From Streptomyces luteolus (lineage in GTDB: Bacteria; Actinomycetota; Actinomycetes; Streptomycetales; Streptomycetaceae), in contig NZ_JASCIS010000011.1 in the NCBI RefSeq assembly GCF_029968015.1, positions 62,001 through 126,000 of the forward strand: a stretch of 64,000 nt of DNA, in the 5' to 3' direction. Within the stretch, counting starts at the first letter, position 1, and every line of letters begins with the position of its first letter. The notes under the pieces are model-generated. The model saw nothing but the letters and a program-made list of their open reading frames with translations. It was not told the origin of the DNA and made no database searches. Both the position numbers and the translations under genes were made by a program. Shown piece by piece: positions 26,425 to 34,810 of the stretch.

Positions 26425-27167
26425 GATTCCCCGTTTCCCTCGTCATGTCCTGAATTGGCCGCTCGGCGGCTTGCAAGAAGAGCCAGCGCAGGAACGTTTC
26501 AGCAGTACGTTCTTCCGAACTTGATTCGGGTGGCAGTGGCACACCCGCGTGCCAGGCGACTCAACAGCGCCATCGAACCTTGGTTGGCACGCGCACCCCT
26601 CGAACGATGCCTCATATCCGAATTGCCAGCTTCGCCTCGGACGCACCGATTAAGAAGTTGAGCTAGTCAGGGAGAGGTAAAGCAAGCTCGACACGTGCGC
26701 CCTGCCTGGCCCTTGCGAGCCAACAGTGACGCCAGCGCGCTGCACCTCTCGGCTTCACGTGTGCCTGCATCAGGTCCCCCCATCGCGCGCATTTTGCCTG
26801 ACGCATAGGCGAGTGACCAGGGTGGCCTGTGCTGCGTACGCCGTCTTGGCCGAGATTGATCGTCATGCCAAGAAGGGGCGTCGAAAAATTGTGAACCCCT
26901 CCACACATAGTGGCCCCAAACCTTGCGCTGAATCATCCGAAGTGAAGTCCAGTCACTCGGCGTGGCGGGGTTCCCATCTCGTCGCGCACCTCTCAAAGGG
27001 TGGCCCAGGGGCGCCTTAGCGAGGATGTGCGCGCGCATCAAGCCCTGCCACGCACGCTGGCTTGAAACGATCGCCAGTGCGGCGATCGGGGCGCTCACCC
27101 TCGCTCCCGCGTCCAGGACCACCCCGGGGCGACCTTACTGATCTCTCCCGGCACACAGACGCCTCCC
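26425..27167. other. 743-base stretch of the element without a convincing gene
   Basis: Open frames here have poor codon-position bias and no recognisable protein. The part nearest 26424 must hold the promoter of the cargo operon. A small hairpin CGATCGCC / GGCGATCG with a 5-base loop lies at 27068-27088. I see no tRNA, no replication gene and no clear origin of transfer. Confidence 0.6.
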
Positions 27168-27304
27168 GCGACTGATAGCCATTCTCGATCAGATGTGTTC
27201 GATCTTCCTATTTCTACGATCAATCAACCTTGTGACACGGTTGGCGTCGTCCAACCCCTCACGTAAGCCCCCAAAAGGGATTTACGCCGCGCATTGGAGA
27301 GCAA
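27168..27304 (+). promoter_or_regulatory. Element-supplied ahpC promoter region
   Basis: Diverged copy of the oxyR-ahpC control region (compare 14644-14783). Shared blocks are ACTGATA, CGATCA, CCTATTTCTACGATCAAT, CGTCCAACCC and an A/T-rich run before the ribosome site. Likely OxyR-site bases are kept while the rest has drifted, implying that the copy still responds to OxyR. It now drives the functional ahpCD genes. Confidence 0.65.
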
Positions 27305-27427
27305 GTGCTCACTGTTGGTGACCAGTTCCCGCCGTTCGACCTGACGGCCTGCGTCTCGCTGGAGAAGGGCAAGGAGTTTGCCCAGATCGACCACAAGACG
27401 TATGAGGGGTGGAAAGTAGTGTTCTTC
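27168..27427 (+). repeat. Right copy of the imperfect direct repeat, ending at the core
   Basis: Partner of 14644-14909. The first 38 codons of ahpC in this copy use less GC-rich codons (GTT, TTT, TAT, AAA, GTA) than the host part beyond the core, as expected if they came with the element. The core GTGTTCTTC is at 27419-27427. Confidence 0.88.
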
Positions 27428-27856
27428 TGGCCGAAGGACTTCACCTTCGTCTGCCCCACCGAGATCGCCGCCTTCGGCAAGCTGAACGAGGAGTTCGCCG
27501 ACCGCGACACCCAGATCCTCGGTGTCTCCGGCGACTCGGAGTTCGTGCACCACGCCTGGCGCAAGGACCACGACGACCTGCGTGACCTGCCCTTCCCGAT
27601 GCTGGCCGACTCGAAGCACGAGCTGATGCGCGACTGCGGCGTCGAGGGCGAGGACGGCTTCGCGCAGCGTGCCGTCTTCATCGTCGACCAGAACAACGAG
27701 ATCCAATTCTCGATGGTGACCGCCGGTTCCGTGGGCCGTAACCCGAAGGAGGTCCTGCGGGTCCTCGACGCCCTGCAGACCGACGAGCTCTGCCCCTGCA
27801 ACTGGTCGAAGGGCGAGGACACCCTCGACCCGGTCGCCCTCCTGTCGGGCGAGTGA
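27305..27856 (+). CDS. ahpC: Alkyl hydroperoxide reductase AhpC, rebuilt by the insertion
   Basis: 183 residues, normal AhpC length. The peroxidatic cysteine is Cys50 in FTFVCPTE, and the resolving pair lies in DELCPCNW near the end. Codons before the core (27419) come from the element, those after from the host. The hybrid has YEGWKVVFF, one residue shorter than YEGKWRVVFF in the stub, in a surface region before the active site. It reduces organic peroxides and H2O2 in the cytoplasm with AhpD. Confidence 0.95.
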   Translation: MLTVGDQFPPFDLTACVSLEKGKEFAQIDHKTYEGWKVVFFWPKDFTFVCPTEIAAFGKLNEEFADRDTQILGVSGDSEFVHHAWRKDHDDLRDLPFPMLADSKHELMRDCGVEGEDGFAQRAVFIVDQNNEIQFSMVTAGSVGRNPKEVLRVLDALQTDELCPCNWSKGEDTLDPVALLSGE

Positions 27857-27863
27857 TCCTGAG

Positions 27864-28394
27864 ATGGCACTCGACGAGCTGAAGTCCGCGGTCCCGGACT
27901 ACGCCAAGGACCTGAAGCTGAACCTCGGTTCGGTCATCGGCAACTCCGACCTGCCGCAGCAGCAGCTGTGGGGCACGGTGCTCGCCTGCGCGATCGCCTC
28001 GCGTTCGCCGCGCGTGCTGCGGGAGCTGGAGCCGGAGGCGAAGGCGAACCTGTCGCCGGAGGCGTTCACCGCGGCCAAGTCCGCGGCCGCCGTCATGGCG
28101 ATGAACAACGTCTTCTACCGCACGCGCCACCTGCTCTCCGACCCGGAGTACGGCACGATGCGCGCCGGCCTGCGGATGAACGTCATCGGCAACCCCGGTG
28201 TCGACAAGGTCGACTTCGAGCTGTGGTCGCTGGCCGTCTCGGCGATCAACGGCTGCGGGATGTGCCTGGACTCGCATGAGCAGGTGCTCCGCAAGGCGGG
28301 GGTGGACCGCGAGACGATCCAGGAAGCGGTCAAGATCGCGGCCGTCCTCCAGGCGGTCGGCGCGACGCTGGACGCGGAAGCGGTTCTGGCCTAG
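27864..28394 (+). CDS. ahpD: Alkyl hydroperoxidase AhpD
   Basis: 176 residues. The redox CxxC is in [12 protein letters not shown], with the His of the AhpD proton relay just after it. It follows ahpC by seven bases and is co-transcribed. In actinobacteria AhpD passes electrons to AhpC, replacing AhpF. Confidence 0.95.
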   Translation: MALDELKSAVPDYAKDLKLNLGSVIGNSDLPQQQLWGTVLACAIASRSPRVLRELEPEAKANLSPEAFTAAKSAAAVMAMNNVFYRTRHLLSDPEYGTMRAGLRMNVIGNPGVDKVDFELWSLAVSAINGCGMCLDSHEQVLRKAGVDRETIQEAVKIAAVLQAVGATLDAEAVLA

Positions 28395-28408
28395 TCCGTT
28401 CCACGCCT

Positions 28409-28440
28409 CGGCCCCGCCCGGTACGTACCGGGCGGGGCCG
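28409..28440 (+). terminator. ahpCD terminator
   Basis: 32-base perfect palindrome (16-base arms, starting CGGCCCCGCCCGGTAC) followed by ACGTGTTTTT, a textbook intrinsic terminator 15 bases after ahpD. Confidence 0.92.
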
Positions 28441-28450
28441 ACGTGTTTTT

Positions 28451-28560
28451 CTCCCCTCCCCTTCCCGAATCTCCTCAATCGCCGGAGGGGCTCAAACTGA
28501 GCCCCTCCGGCGATTGAGGAGGCCCGTCCGGCAGGACTTTCGGGAAGGGGCGGGGAGGGG
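28451..28560. repeat. Mosaic intergenic palindrome
   Basis: The inner stem (28471-28494 with 28498-28521) is 24 bp, perfect, loop AAC. It is flanked by an outer pair of C-rich/G-rich arms (CCCTCCCCTTCCCGAA and TTCGGGAAGGGGCGGGG). The same modules occur at 45.88-46.06 and 63.57-63.68 kb. It ends two bases before the AI-2E transporter stop codon and serves as its terminator. Confidence 0.88.
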
Positions 28561-28561
28561 A

Positions 28562-29902
28562 TCAATCCGCCGGAGGCGGGTCCGGGGAGGCGAGTTCGGT
28601 TGCCGTCGCCCCGTGCGGGCGGGGCGTCATCCTCAGCGCCTGGTCCTGCGAGTACGCCCGCAAGTACCCCACCACCGTGTTCGCCACGGCGACGAGCGGG
28701 ACCGCGACCACCGCTCCCCCGATCCCGCCGACCATCCCCCCGGCCGCCACGGACAGCACGACCGCGAGCGGATGCACCCGTACCGCACGGCCGAGGATGA
28801 ACGGCTGCAGCACATGGCCCTCGATCTGCTGCACGGCGAGCACCACGATCAACGCCATGAGCGCCGTGAACACGCCCTGCGTCACCAGCGCGACGACCAC
28901 CGCGAGCGCACCCGAGATCACCGCGCCCACGAGCGGGATGAACGCGAACAGGAAGATGAACACGGCGAGCGGCACGGCCATCGGGACGTCGAGGAAGTAG
29001 ATGCCGATGCCGATGAAGATCGCGTCGATGAGGGCGACGATCACCGTGCCGCGGACGTACGCGGTGAGGGTGCGCCACGCCTTGGGACCGGCCCCGGCGA
29101 CTCCCGGACGGGCCTGCGCCGGGACGGCCTTGAGGGTCCAGTTCCAGATGCGCTTGCCGTCGTAGAGCAGGAACAGCGTGCAGAACATCGCGAGCAGGAT
29201 GCCGGTGAGGAACTCCACGATCACCGTGACGCCTTCGAGTCCGGCGGTGGTGATCTCCTCCGTGTTGGTGCCGACGGCGTCGCGCAGGTTCTTCGCGATG
29301 TCCTTGATCTGGTCCTCGGTGACGTGGAAGGGGCTCTCCAGGAGCCACTTCTGGAGTTCGTCGATGCCCTCCTGGACGCGTTCGGCGAGGGTGTCGATGT
29401 TCTCCATGACCTGCCAGACCACGAACCAGCCGACCAGGCCCATGATGACGAAGCCGGTGATGAACGTGACGGCGGTGGCGAGTCCGCGCGGCATGCCGAG
29501 GGAGCGCAGCCGTCCGACGGCGGGATGCAGCAGTGCGGTGATGAGGAGCGCGGCCAGGAAGGCCATGACGACGAGCTGGATCGAGGTGATGGCGCGCGCC
29601 AACACCCAGACAGCGGCGGCGAGTACGAGCAGCCGCCACCCCGCCTCGGCCGCGACCCGCAGCCCCCAGGGCACGGCGGCCACGGGTTCGAGCCGGGCGG
29701 CGACCGCGGGCGCGTAGGCGGGCGGCGCGGGCACCTGGTCGGGCGCGGTCTCGGGCCCGGTCTCGGGCGGGTAGTCCGGCGGCGCGGGCACCTCGTTGCG
29801 GTGCGGTTCGTCCTCCGCGGCGGCGCGGCGCTCCTCCAACCGCTCTCCCATACGGGTCAGTCGGCCCCCGAGCCGGCCCAGCCACCCTGGCACTCTCGTC
29901 AT
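28562..29902 (-). CDS. AI-2E family transporter (PerM-like)
   Basis: 446 residues from the ATG at 29902 (GGGAAG upstream); the longer frame runs into the next gene region. A Pro-rich N-terminus (1-75) is followed by about eight membrane helices, including LVVMAFLAALLITALLHPAVGRL and the C-terminal AVPLAVFIFLFAFIPLVGAVISG and HVLQPFILGRAVRVHPLAVVLS typical of the family. The substrate is uncertain; the family name comes from one member. Confidence 0.88.
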   Translation of the reverse strand: MTRVPGWLGRLGGRLTRMGERLEERRAAAEDEPHRNEVPAPPDYPPETGPETAPDQVPAPPAYAPAVAARLEPVAAVPWGLRVAAEAGWRLLVLAAAVWVLARAITSIQLVVMAFLAALLITALLHPAVGRLRSLGMPRGLATAVTFITGFVIMGLVGWFVVWQVMENIDTLAERVQEGIDELQKWLLESPFHVTEDQIKDIAKNLRDAVGTNTEEITTAGLEGVTVIVEFLTGILLAMFCTLFLLYDGKRIWNWTLKAVPAQARPGVAGAGPKAWRTLTAYVRGTVIVALIDAIFIGIGIYFLDVPMAVPLAVFIFLFAFIPLVGAVISGALAVVVALVTQGVFTALMALIVVLAVQQIEGHVLQPFILGRAVRVHPLAVVLSVAAGGMVGGIGGAVVAVPLVAVANTVVGYLRAYSQDQALRMTPRPHGATATELASPDPPPAD

Positions 29903-30015
29903 CAGCTTCCCTTGTCCCCCGGTTTTTTCCTCTGCGACGGTACACGCGTGGAGCCCTCCACCGTAGGACGGTGAAGGGCTCCACGAAGTTGAGCGCCAGG
30001 CGTAACGCCGTTGTC

Positions 30016-30744
30016 TCAGTACCAGTTGTTGGCCTGCCAGAAGTCCCAGGCACCGCAGGGGCTGCCGTACCGGTCGTTCATGTAGCCCAGGCCCCACTTG
30101 ATCTGGGTGGCCGGGTTGGTCTGCCAGTCGGAACCGGCGGAGGCCATCTTGGAGCCGGGCAGCGCCTGCACGAGACCGTAGGCACCGGACGACGGGTTGG
30201 AGGCCCGGTAGTTCCAGCTGGACTCGTGGTCCACGATGTTGCTGAAGCACTGGAACTGGTCCGCGGGGATCATCTGACGGGCGATCGCCTGCGTCTCCGC
30301 GATGGTGTACGAGCTCTGCTTCGCGATGTCGGAGATGTCCGCGCGCGCTTCGGAGCGGCTGGCCTTGAGCTCCGCCTCGCGCTTCGCGGCGGCCTTCTCG
30401 TCGGCGAGCTTCTTCTCCGCGGCTTCCTTCTTGGCTACCGCGTCCTCGGCGGCCTTCTTGCGCGCCGACTCCTCCGCGGACTTCTGCGCGGCGGCATCGG
30501 CGGCGACAGCCTGTGCGTCGGCCTGCTGAGCCAGAGATGCGGTCTGCACCTCGGCCTGCTGGCCCGCGGGGATGTCGGCGAGCAGCGTCCCTTCGCCCGA
30601 CGCTGCCGTCGCCTCCATGTCGTTGGAGGGCTGGGTGCTGCCCGAGGCAACGCCCACGACGGCGCCGACAGTGGTGACCGCCGTGGCCGAAGCCACCGCG
30701 AATCCCCGGACCGAGATCCGGCTCACATGCATTCCTTCCAGCAT
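30016..30744 (-). CDS. Secreted SLT-type lytic transglycosylase
   Basis: About 242 residues from 30744; the ATG at 30732 is also possible. The signal peptide (VRGFAVASATAVTTVGAVVGVASG) precedes an Ala/Lys/Glu-rich coiled coil (about 75-150, AAEKKLADEKAAAKRE). The catalytic SLT domain has DHESSWNYRASNPSSGAYGLVQALPGSKM with the likely catalytic Glu. It ends WDFWQANNWY with a Cys pair (QCFSN, SPCGA). It cleaves peptidoglycan outside the cell. Confidence 0.88.
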   Translation of the reverse strand: MLEGMHVSRISVRGFAVASATAVTTVGAVVGVASGSTQPSNDMEATAASGEGTLLADIPAGQQAEVQTASLAQQADAQAVAADAAAQKSAEESARKKAAEDAVAKKEAAEKKLADEKAAAKREAELKASRSEARADISDIAKQSSYTIAETQAIARQMIPADQFQCFSNIVDHESSWNYRASNPSSGAYGLVQALPGSKMASAGSDWQTNPATQIKWGLGYMNDRYGSPCGAWDFWQANNWY

Positions 30745-31161
30745 CGCCCGGTCGGTGACCTTTCGGGCGCAATCGTGCCCCTGGCGCTGGCCACCCACGG
30801 ATACATGGTCACGGGCGGCACGGACCCCAGGGGCAACTCCCTGACGGAAGTGGCCTCCTGTGAAGCGGGTGGCATGCGGCGGTCTCTATGAAGTTCTGGG
30901 GTTCCACACCGCTGGGGGTGCGCAAGTGCCGCATGCGGGGCCTGACAGGACCACGACTCTGCCGGAACGGGATGCCGCGAGGCAATTCCGCGTTGCGTGT
31001 GAAAGCTCACACCCCGTTTGCCCCAGGAGTTTTGAGGAAATGCGCGTACGCCGAGACGCCGCCCGGCTAAGCTCTTCGGCTTCGCCGGACGGCGCCAACT
31101 CCCGCACAGACAGGCGGAGGTACTGCTATTCGGGCATCGCACACATGGTGCCCATGACCCG
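30745..31161. promoter_or_regulatory. Long leader of the transglycosylase gene with a 16-bp palindrome
   Basis: 417 bases without a gene. GTGTGA (30997-31002) and TCACAC (31007-31012), spacer AAGC, form a perfect dyad about 255 bases upstream of the start. This resembles a CRP-type site with a spacer two bases too short. I looked for c-di-AMP riboswitch landmarks, common upstream of such genes in Streptomyces, and found none convincing. Confidence 0.5.
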
Positions 31162-32484
31162 TCAGATGTGACCGTCCTCCAGCATTTCGGTCACGAGTGC
31201 CGCGATCTGCGAGCGCTCGGAGCGGTTCAGGGTCACGTGCGCGAAGAGCGGATGGCCCTTCAGCTTCTCGACCACGGCGACGACTCCGTCGTACCGCCCC
31301 ACCCTGAGGTTGTCGCGCTGGGCGACATCGTGGGTGAGGACGACCCGGGAGTTCGCCCCAATACGGGACAGAACGGTCAACAGGACGTTCCGCTCCAGGG
31401 ATTGCGCCTCGTCCACGATGACGAAGGCGTCGTGGAGCGAGCGGCCGCGGATGTGGGTGAGCGGCAGGACCTCCAGCATGCCGCGCGCCGTGACCTCCTC
31501 GATGACCTCGCGGCTCGTGACCGCCGAGAGCGTGTCGAAGACCGCCTGCGCCCACGGGCCCATCTTCTCGGCCTCACTGCCGGGCAGATAGCCGAGCTCC
31601 TGACCGCCCACCGCGTACAGCGGCCGGAAGACCATCACCTTCTGGTGCTGCCTGCGTTCGAGCACCGCGTCCAGTCCCGCGCAGAGCGCGAGCGCCGACT
31701 TTCCGGTGCCGGCCCGGCCGCCCATCGAGACGATGCCGATGTCCGGGTCGAGCAGCATGTCGAGGGCGATGCGCTGTTCGGCGCTGCGGCCCTTGATGCC
31801 GAAGGCCTCGCGATCGCCGCGCACCAGACGGACGTTGCCCTCGGGCGTGACCCGGCCTAGCGCCTTGCCCTTCTCCGAGCGCAGCGTGAGCCCCGTGTGC
31901 ACGGGCAGGTCCACCGCCTCCGGTACGTACAGGGTGTCCTGCTCGAAGAGGAGGTCCACCTGCTCACCGGACAGGGCGAGTTCCGACATTCCGGTCCAGC
32001 CGGAGTCCGTGATGGCGAGTTCCGCGCGGTACTCCTCGGCGAGGAGCCCGACGGAGGACGCCTTGATCCGCAGCGGCAGGTCCTTGGAGACGACGGTGAC
32101 GTCGTACCCCTCCGCCTGCAGGTTGCGGGCGACCGCGAGGATGCGGGAGTCGTTGTCCCCCATTCGATAGCCGGCCGGAAGCACTCCGGGATCCGAGTGG
32201 TTGAGCTCGACCCGCAGCGTCCCGCCGAGGTCGCCGATCGGGATGGGGGCGTCGAGCCGCCCGTACCTGATCCGGCAGTCGTCCAGCATGCGCAGGGCCT
32301 GCCGGGCGAAGTAACCGAGTTCGGGATGGTGCCGCTTGGCCTCTAGTTCCGTGACCACCACGATCGGAAGCACTACTTCGTGTTCGTCGAAGCGGTTCAT
32401 GGCGTTCGGGTCAGCCAGCAGCACGCTGGTGTCGAGAACGTAGGTGCGCCTGTCGGGAGTGCGGCGCTTTGTGCTGGTCACCAC
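31162..32484 (-). CDS. PhoH family protein with N-terminal PIN domain
   Basis: 440 residues, GTG start. The PIN domain starts at [20 protein letters not shown] and continues to about residue 150 with acidic residues ([15 protein letters not shown]). The PhoH ATPase follows, with Walker [14 protein letters not shown] and Walker [18 protein letters not shown]-PhoH proteins of actinobacteria are RNases/helicases linked to toxin-antitoxin ancestry. It stands alone here. Confidence 0.9.
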   Translation of the reverse strand: MVTSTKRRTPDRRTYVLDTSVLLADPNAMNRFDEHEVVLPIVVVTELEAKRHHPELGYFARQALRMLDDCRIRYGRLDAPIPIGDLGGTLRVELNHSDPGVLPAGYRMGDNDSRILAVARNLQAEGYDVTVVSKDLPLRIKASSVGLLAEEYRAELAITDSGWTGMSELALSGEQVDLLFEQDTLYVPEAVDLPVHTGLTLRSEKGKALGRVTPEGNVRLVRGDREAFGIKGRSAEQRIALDMLLDPDIGIVSMGGRAGTGKSALALCAGLDAVLERRQHQKVMVFRPLYAVGGQELGYLPGSEAEKMGPWAQAVFDTLSAVTSREVIEEVTARGMLEVLPLTHIRGRSLHDAFVIVDEAQSLERNVLLTVLSRIGANSRVVLTHDVAQRDNLRVGRYDGVVAVVEKLKGHPLFAHVTLNRSERSQIAALVTEMLEDGHI

Positions 32485-32778
32485 GGAAGGACGTACCCCC
32501 TCGGATGAGGTAGGGGAGCGACGGCGTCGCGGGGAGATGGACCGGGCTCGGGCCCCTGCGCGCGGGCCGAGCGCCGGCCCTCCACGAGTCCGTACGACGT
32601 ACGGTCCTTGAGGTGCAAAGGGCCTCCCGGGCGGGCGGCCCCGTGCCACCCGCTGAGATGCGACTCCCCTGGCCGGAGAGTCACTTGACATGGGTATGCC
32701 CTCGAACGAGGCAAGGCATGCGGCTGCGTCCGACGACGCGTGGATGAACGTCCGGTGACCTGCGGTCTCGACGGGGTG

Positions 32779-33540
32779 TCAGGAGCCGTAACGCCGGTGC
32801 CGTGCGGCGTAGTCGCGCAGCGCGCGCAGGAAGTCGACCTTGCGGAAGGCGGGCCAGAAGACTTCGCAGAAGTAGTACTCGGAGTGCGCCGTCTGCCAGA
32901 GCATGAAGCCGGACAGGCGCTGCTCGCCGCTGGTGCGGATGACGAGGTCCGGGTCGGGCTGGTCGCTGGTGTAGAGGTGGCGGCCGATCATGTCGGTGTC
33001 GACGACCTCGGCGAGGGCCTCCATCGAGGTGCCCCTCTCCGCGTGGTCGAGGAGCATCGAGCGGACCGCGTCGGCGATCTCCTGGCGGCCGCCGTAGCCC
33101 ACCGCCACGTTGACCGTTATGCCGTCGACATGCGCCGTGGACTCCTCGGCCTCCTTGATCGCGCCCCGCAGCTGGGTGGGCAGGATGTCCGGGGTGCCGA
33201 CGTGGTGCACGCGCCAGCGGCCGTCCGAGGCGAGGGTGCGGACGACGCTCTCGATGATGCCGAGGAGGGGGCCGAGTTCGTCCGCGGGGCGGTCGAAGTT
33301 GTCGGTGGAGAGCAGCCAGAGCGTGACGACTTCCACATCGGTCTCGGAGCACCAGCCGAGGAACTCGGAGATCTTCTCGGCCCCGGCCTGGTGGCCGTGC
33401 ACGGTCGTACTGCCCGAGGCCTTCGCCCAGCGCCGGTTGCCGTCCATGATGACGCCGATGTGCTTCGGCACCGCGGAGTGGTCGAGGCGCCCTTCCACCC
33501 GGCGTGCGTAAAGCCCGTACACCAGGTCGCGCAGGTTCAC
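32779..33540 (-). CDS. uppS: Isoprenyl (cis-prenyl) transferase
   Basis: 253 residues from the GTG at 33540 with GGAGG upstream. Diagnostic motifs are HIGVIMDGNRRWAK (pyrophosphate-binding Asp), LWLLSTDNFDRP and the C-terminal PDLVIRTSGEQRLSGFMLWQ. It elongates allylic diphosphates with IPP to undecaprenyl or shorter chains for wall lipid carriers. Actinobacteria carry more than one paralogue, so chain length is not certain. Confidence 0.9.
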   Translation of the reverse strand: MNLRDLVYGLYARRVEGRLDHSAVPKHIGVIMDGNRRWAKASGSTTVHGHQAGAEKISEFLGWCSETDVEVVTLWLLSTDNFDRPADELGPLLGIIESVVRTLASDGRWRVHHVGTPDILPTQLRGAIKEAEESTAHVDGITVNVAVGYGGRQEIADAVRSMLLDHAERGTSMEALAEVVDTDMIGRHLYTSDQPDPDLVIRTSGEQRLSGFMLWQTAHSEYYFCEVFWPAFRKVDFLRALRDYAARHRRYGS

Positions 33541-33656
33541 TCTCTTCAGCCCCTCCGTGCAGATGGCAGATGCGGCCCCCGAAGGCGCCACCTTACCGCC
33601 GGTGGCGGCGGTCTTTCGTCCAAGGGTGCGTCCGGCCTGGAGGTAGCTTCGTAGCC

Positions 33657-34694
33657 ATGAACGACAACCGTGTGTACCGCGCCGCCGGTGACCGTTACGA
33701 CGCGATGGAGTACCGGCGCACCGGCCGCTCCGGCCTGAAGCTGCCCGCGATCTCGCTCGGCCTGTGGCACAACTTCGGCGACGACAAGAGCCTCGACAAC
33801 CAGCGCGCGATCCTGCGCCGCGCCTTCGATCTCGGCGTGACGCACTTCGACCTGGCGAACAACTACGGCCCGCCGCCCGGCTCGGCCGAGCTGAACTTCG
33901 GCAAGCTCCTGGAGCAGGACTTCGCGCCTTACCGGGACGAGCTGGTCCTGTCCACGAAGGCCGGCTATCTGATGCACCCGGGCCCGTACGGCGAGTGGGG
34001 CTCGCGCAAGTACCTGATGTCGTCCCTGGACGCCTCGCTGAAGCGGATGGGCGTGGACTACGTCGACATCTTCTACTCGCACCGCTTCGACCCGAACACC
34101 CCGCTGGAGGAGACCATGGGCGCCCTGGCGTCCGCGGTGCAGCAGGGCAAGGCGCTGTACGTGGGCGTCTCGTCGTACACCAGTGAGCAGACGCGGGAGG
34201 CCGTGCGGATTCTTGACGACATGGGCGTGCGGCCGCTGATCCACCAGCCGTCGTACTCGATGATCAACCGCTGGACCGAGGACGACTCACTGCTCGACGT
34301 CCTGGAGGAGGCGGGCATGGGCTGTATCTCGTTCGTGCCGCTCGCGCAGGGGCTGCTCACCGGGAAGTACCTGAAGGGCATCCCGGAGGGGTCGCGGGCC
34401 ACGCAGGGCAAGTCGCTCGACCCGGACCTGCTGAGCGACGAGGTGCTGCGCCGGCTGAACGGCCTGAACGACATCGCGGCCCGGCGCGGCCAGTCGCTCG
34501 CGCAGCTGGCGCTGAACTGGGTGCTGCGGGACGAGCGGATGACGTCGGCGCTGATCGGCGCGTCCAGCGTGAAGCAGCTGGAGGAGAACGTCGCGGCGCT
34601 CAGCGGTGCGAAGCTCACCGACGAGGAGCTGGCCGAGATCGACAAGTTCGCGGTGTCCACGCCGGGGACGAACATCTGGGCCGGGCGGCAGTAG
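33657..34694 (+). CDS. Aldo/keto reductase (YghZ/GPR-like)
   Basis: 345 residues, beginning at the ATG at 33657. The tetrad is Asp in THFDLANNYG with Tyr50s, Lys in LVLSTKAGY and His in FYSHRFD. The insertion WHNFGDDKSLDNQRAILRRAF and NNYGPPPGSAELNFGKLL match L-glyceraldehyde 3-phosphate reductase and potassium-channel beta-like AKRs. NADPH-dependent; cytoplasmic. Divergent from the prenyl transferase. Confidence 0.9.
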   Translation: MNDNRVYRAAGDRYDAMEYRRTGRSGLKLPAISLGLWHNFGDDKSLDNQRAILRRAFDLGVTHFDLANNYGPPPGSAELNFGKLLEQDFAPYRDELVLSTKAGYLMHPGPYGEWGSRKYLMSSLDASLKRMGVDYVDIFYSHRFDPNTPLEETMGALASAVQQGKALYVGVSSYTSEQTREAVRILDDMGVRPLIHQPSYSMINRWTEDDSLLDVLEEAGMGCISFVPLAQGLLTGKYLKGIPEGSRATQGKSLDPDLLSDEVLRRLNGLNDIAARRGQSLAQLALNWVLRDERMTSALIGASSVKQLEENVAALSGAKLTDEELAEIDKFAVSTPGTNIWAGRQ

Positions 34695-34716
34695 CGCCGG
34701 AGCCGGGGCAGAAAAA

Positions 34717-34752
34717 CGGGCCGGTCCATGGGGGGGGAGATGGACCGGCCCG
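34717..34752. terminator. Bidirectional terminator
   Basis: Perfect 13-bp stem (CGGGCCGGTCCAT / ATGGACCGGCCCG) with a G-rich 10-base loop, preceded by AAAAA and located between convergent genes. Confidence 0.88.
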
Positions 34753-34810
34753 AGGGGGGGTTTCCACCATAACCCTTCGTGAGGGGCATGGCGTGCAGCG
34801 GCGCGGCGGG

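Larger units (their letters stand above)
14901..27427. mobile_element. 12.5-kb serine-integrase element inserted in ahpC
   Basis: The boundaries are the two copies of GTGTTCTTC inside ahpC (14901-14909, 27419-27427). It holds a large serine integrase at its left end, an Scr1/DUF6879 regulatory group, and an eight-gene minus-strand operon with ESX-like substrates and a mycosin. Base composition is visibly lower in GC than the flanks, especially 19.6-22.6 kb. No replication initiator, FtsK/Tra protein, relaxase or phage structural gene is recognisable, so it is not a complete conjugative element or prophage. Confidence 0.9.

Noticed and set aside
26667..27122. Minus-strand frame in the element's right end
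   Set aside because: No recognisable domain, many Arg/Ser/Trp, no ribosome site; treated as noncoding.
14901..27427. Actinomycete integrative conjugative element or prophage
   Set aside because: No replication initiator, FtsK-like transfer protein, capsid, portal or lysis gene could be recognised.
30745..31161. c-di-AMP (ydaO) riboswitch before the transglycosylase gene
   Set aside because: Expected from genus habits, but I could not find its conserved core on the minus strand.
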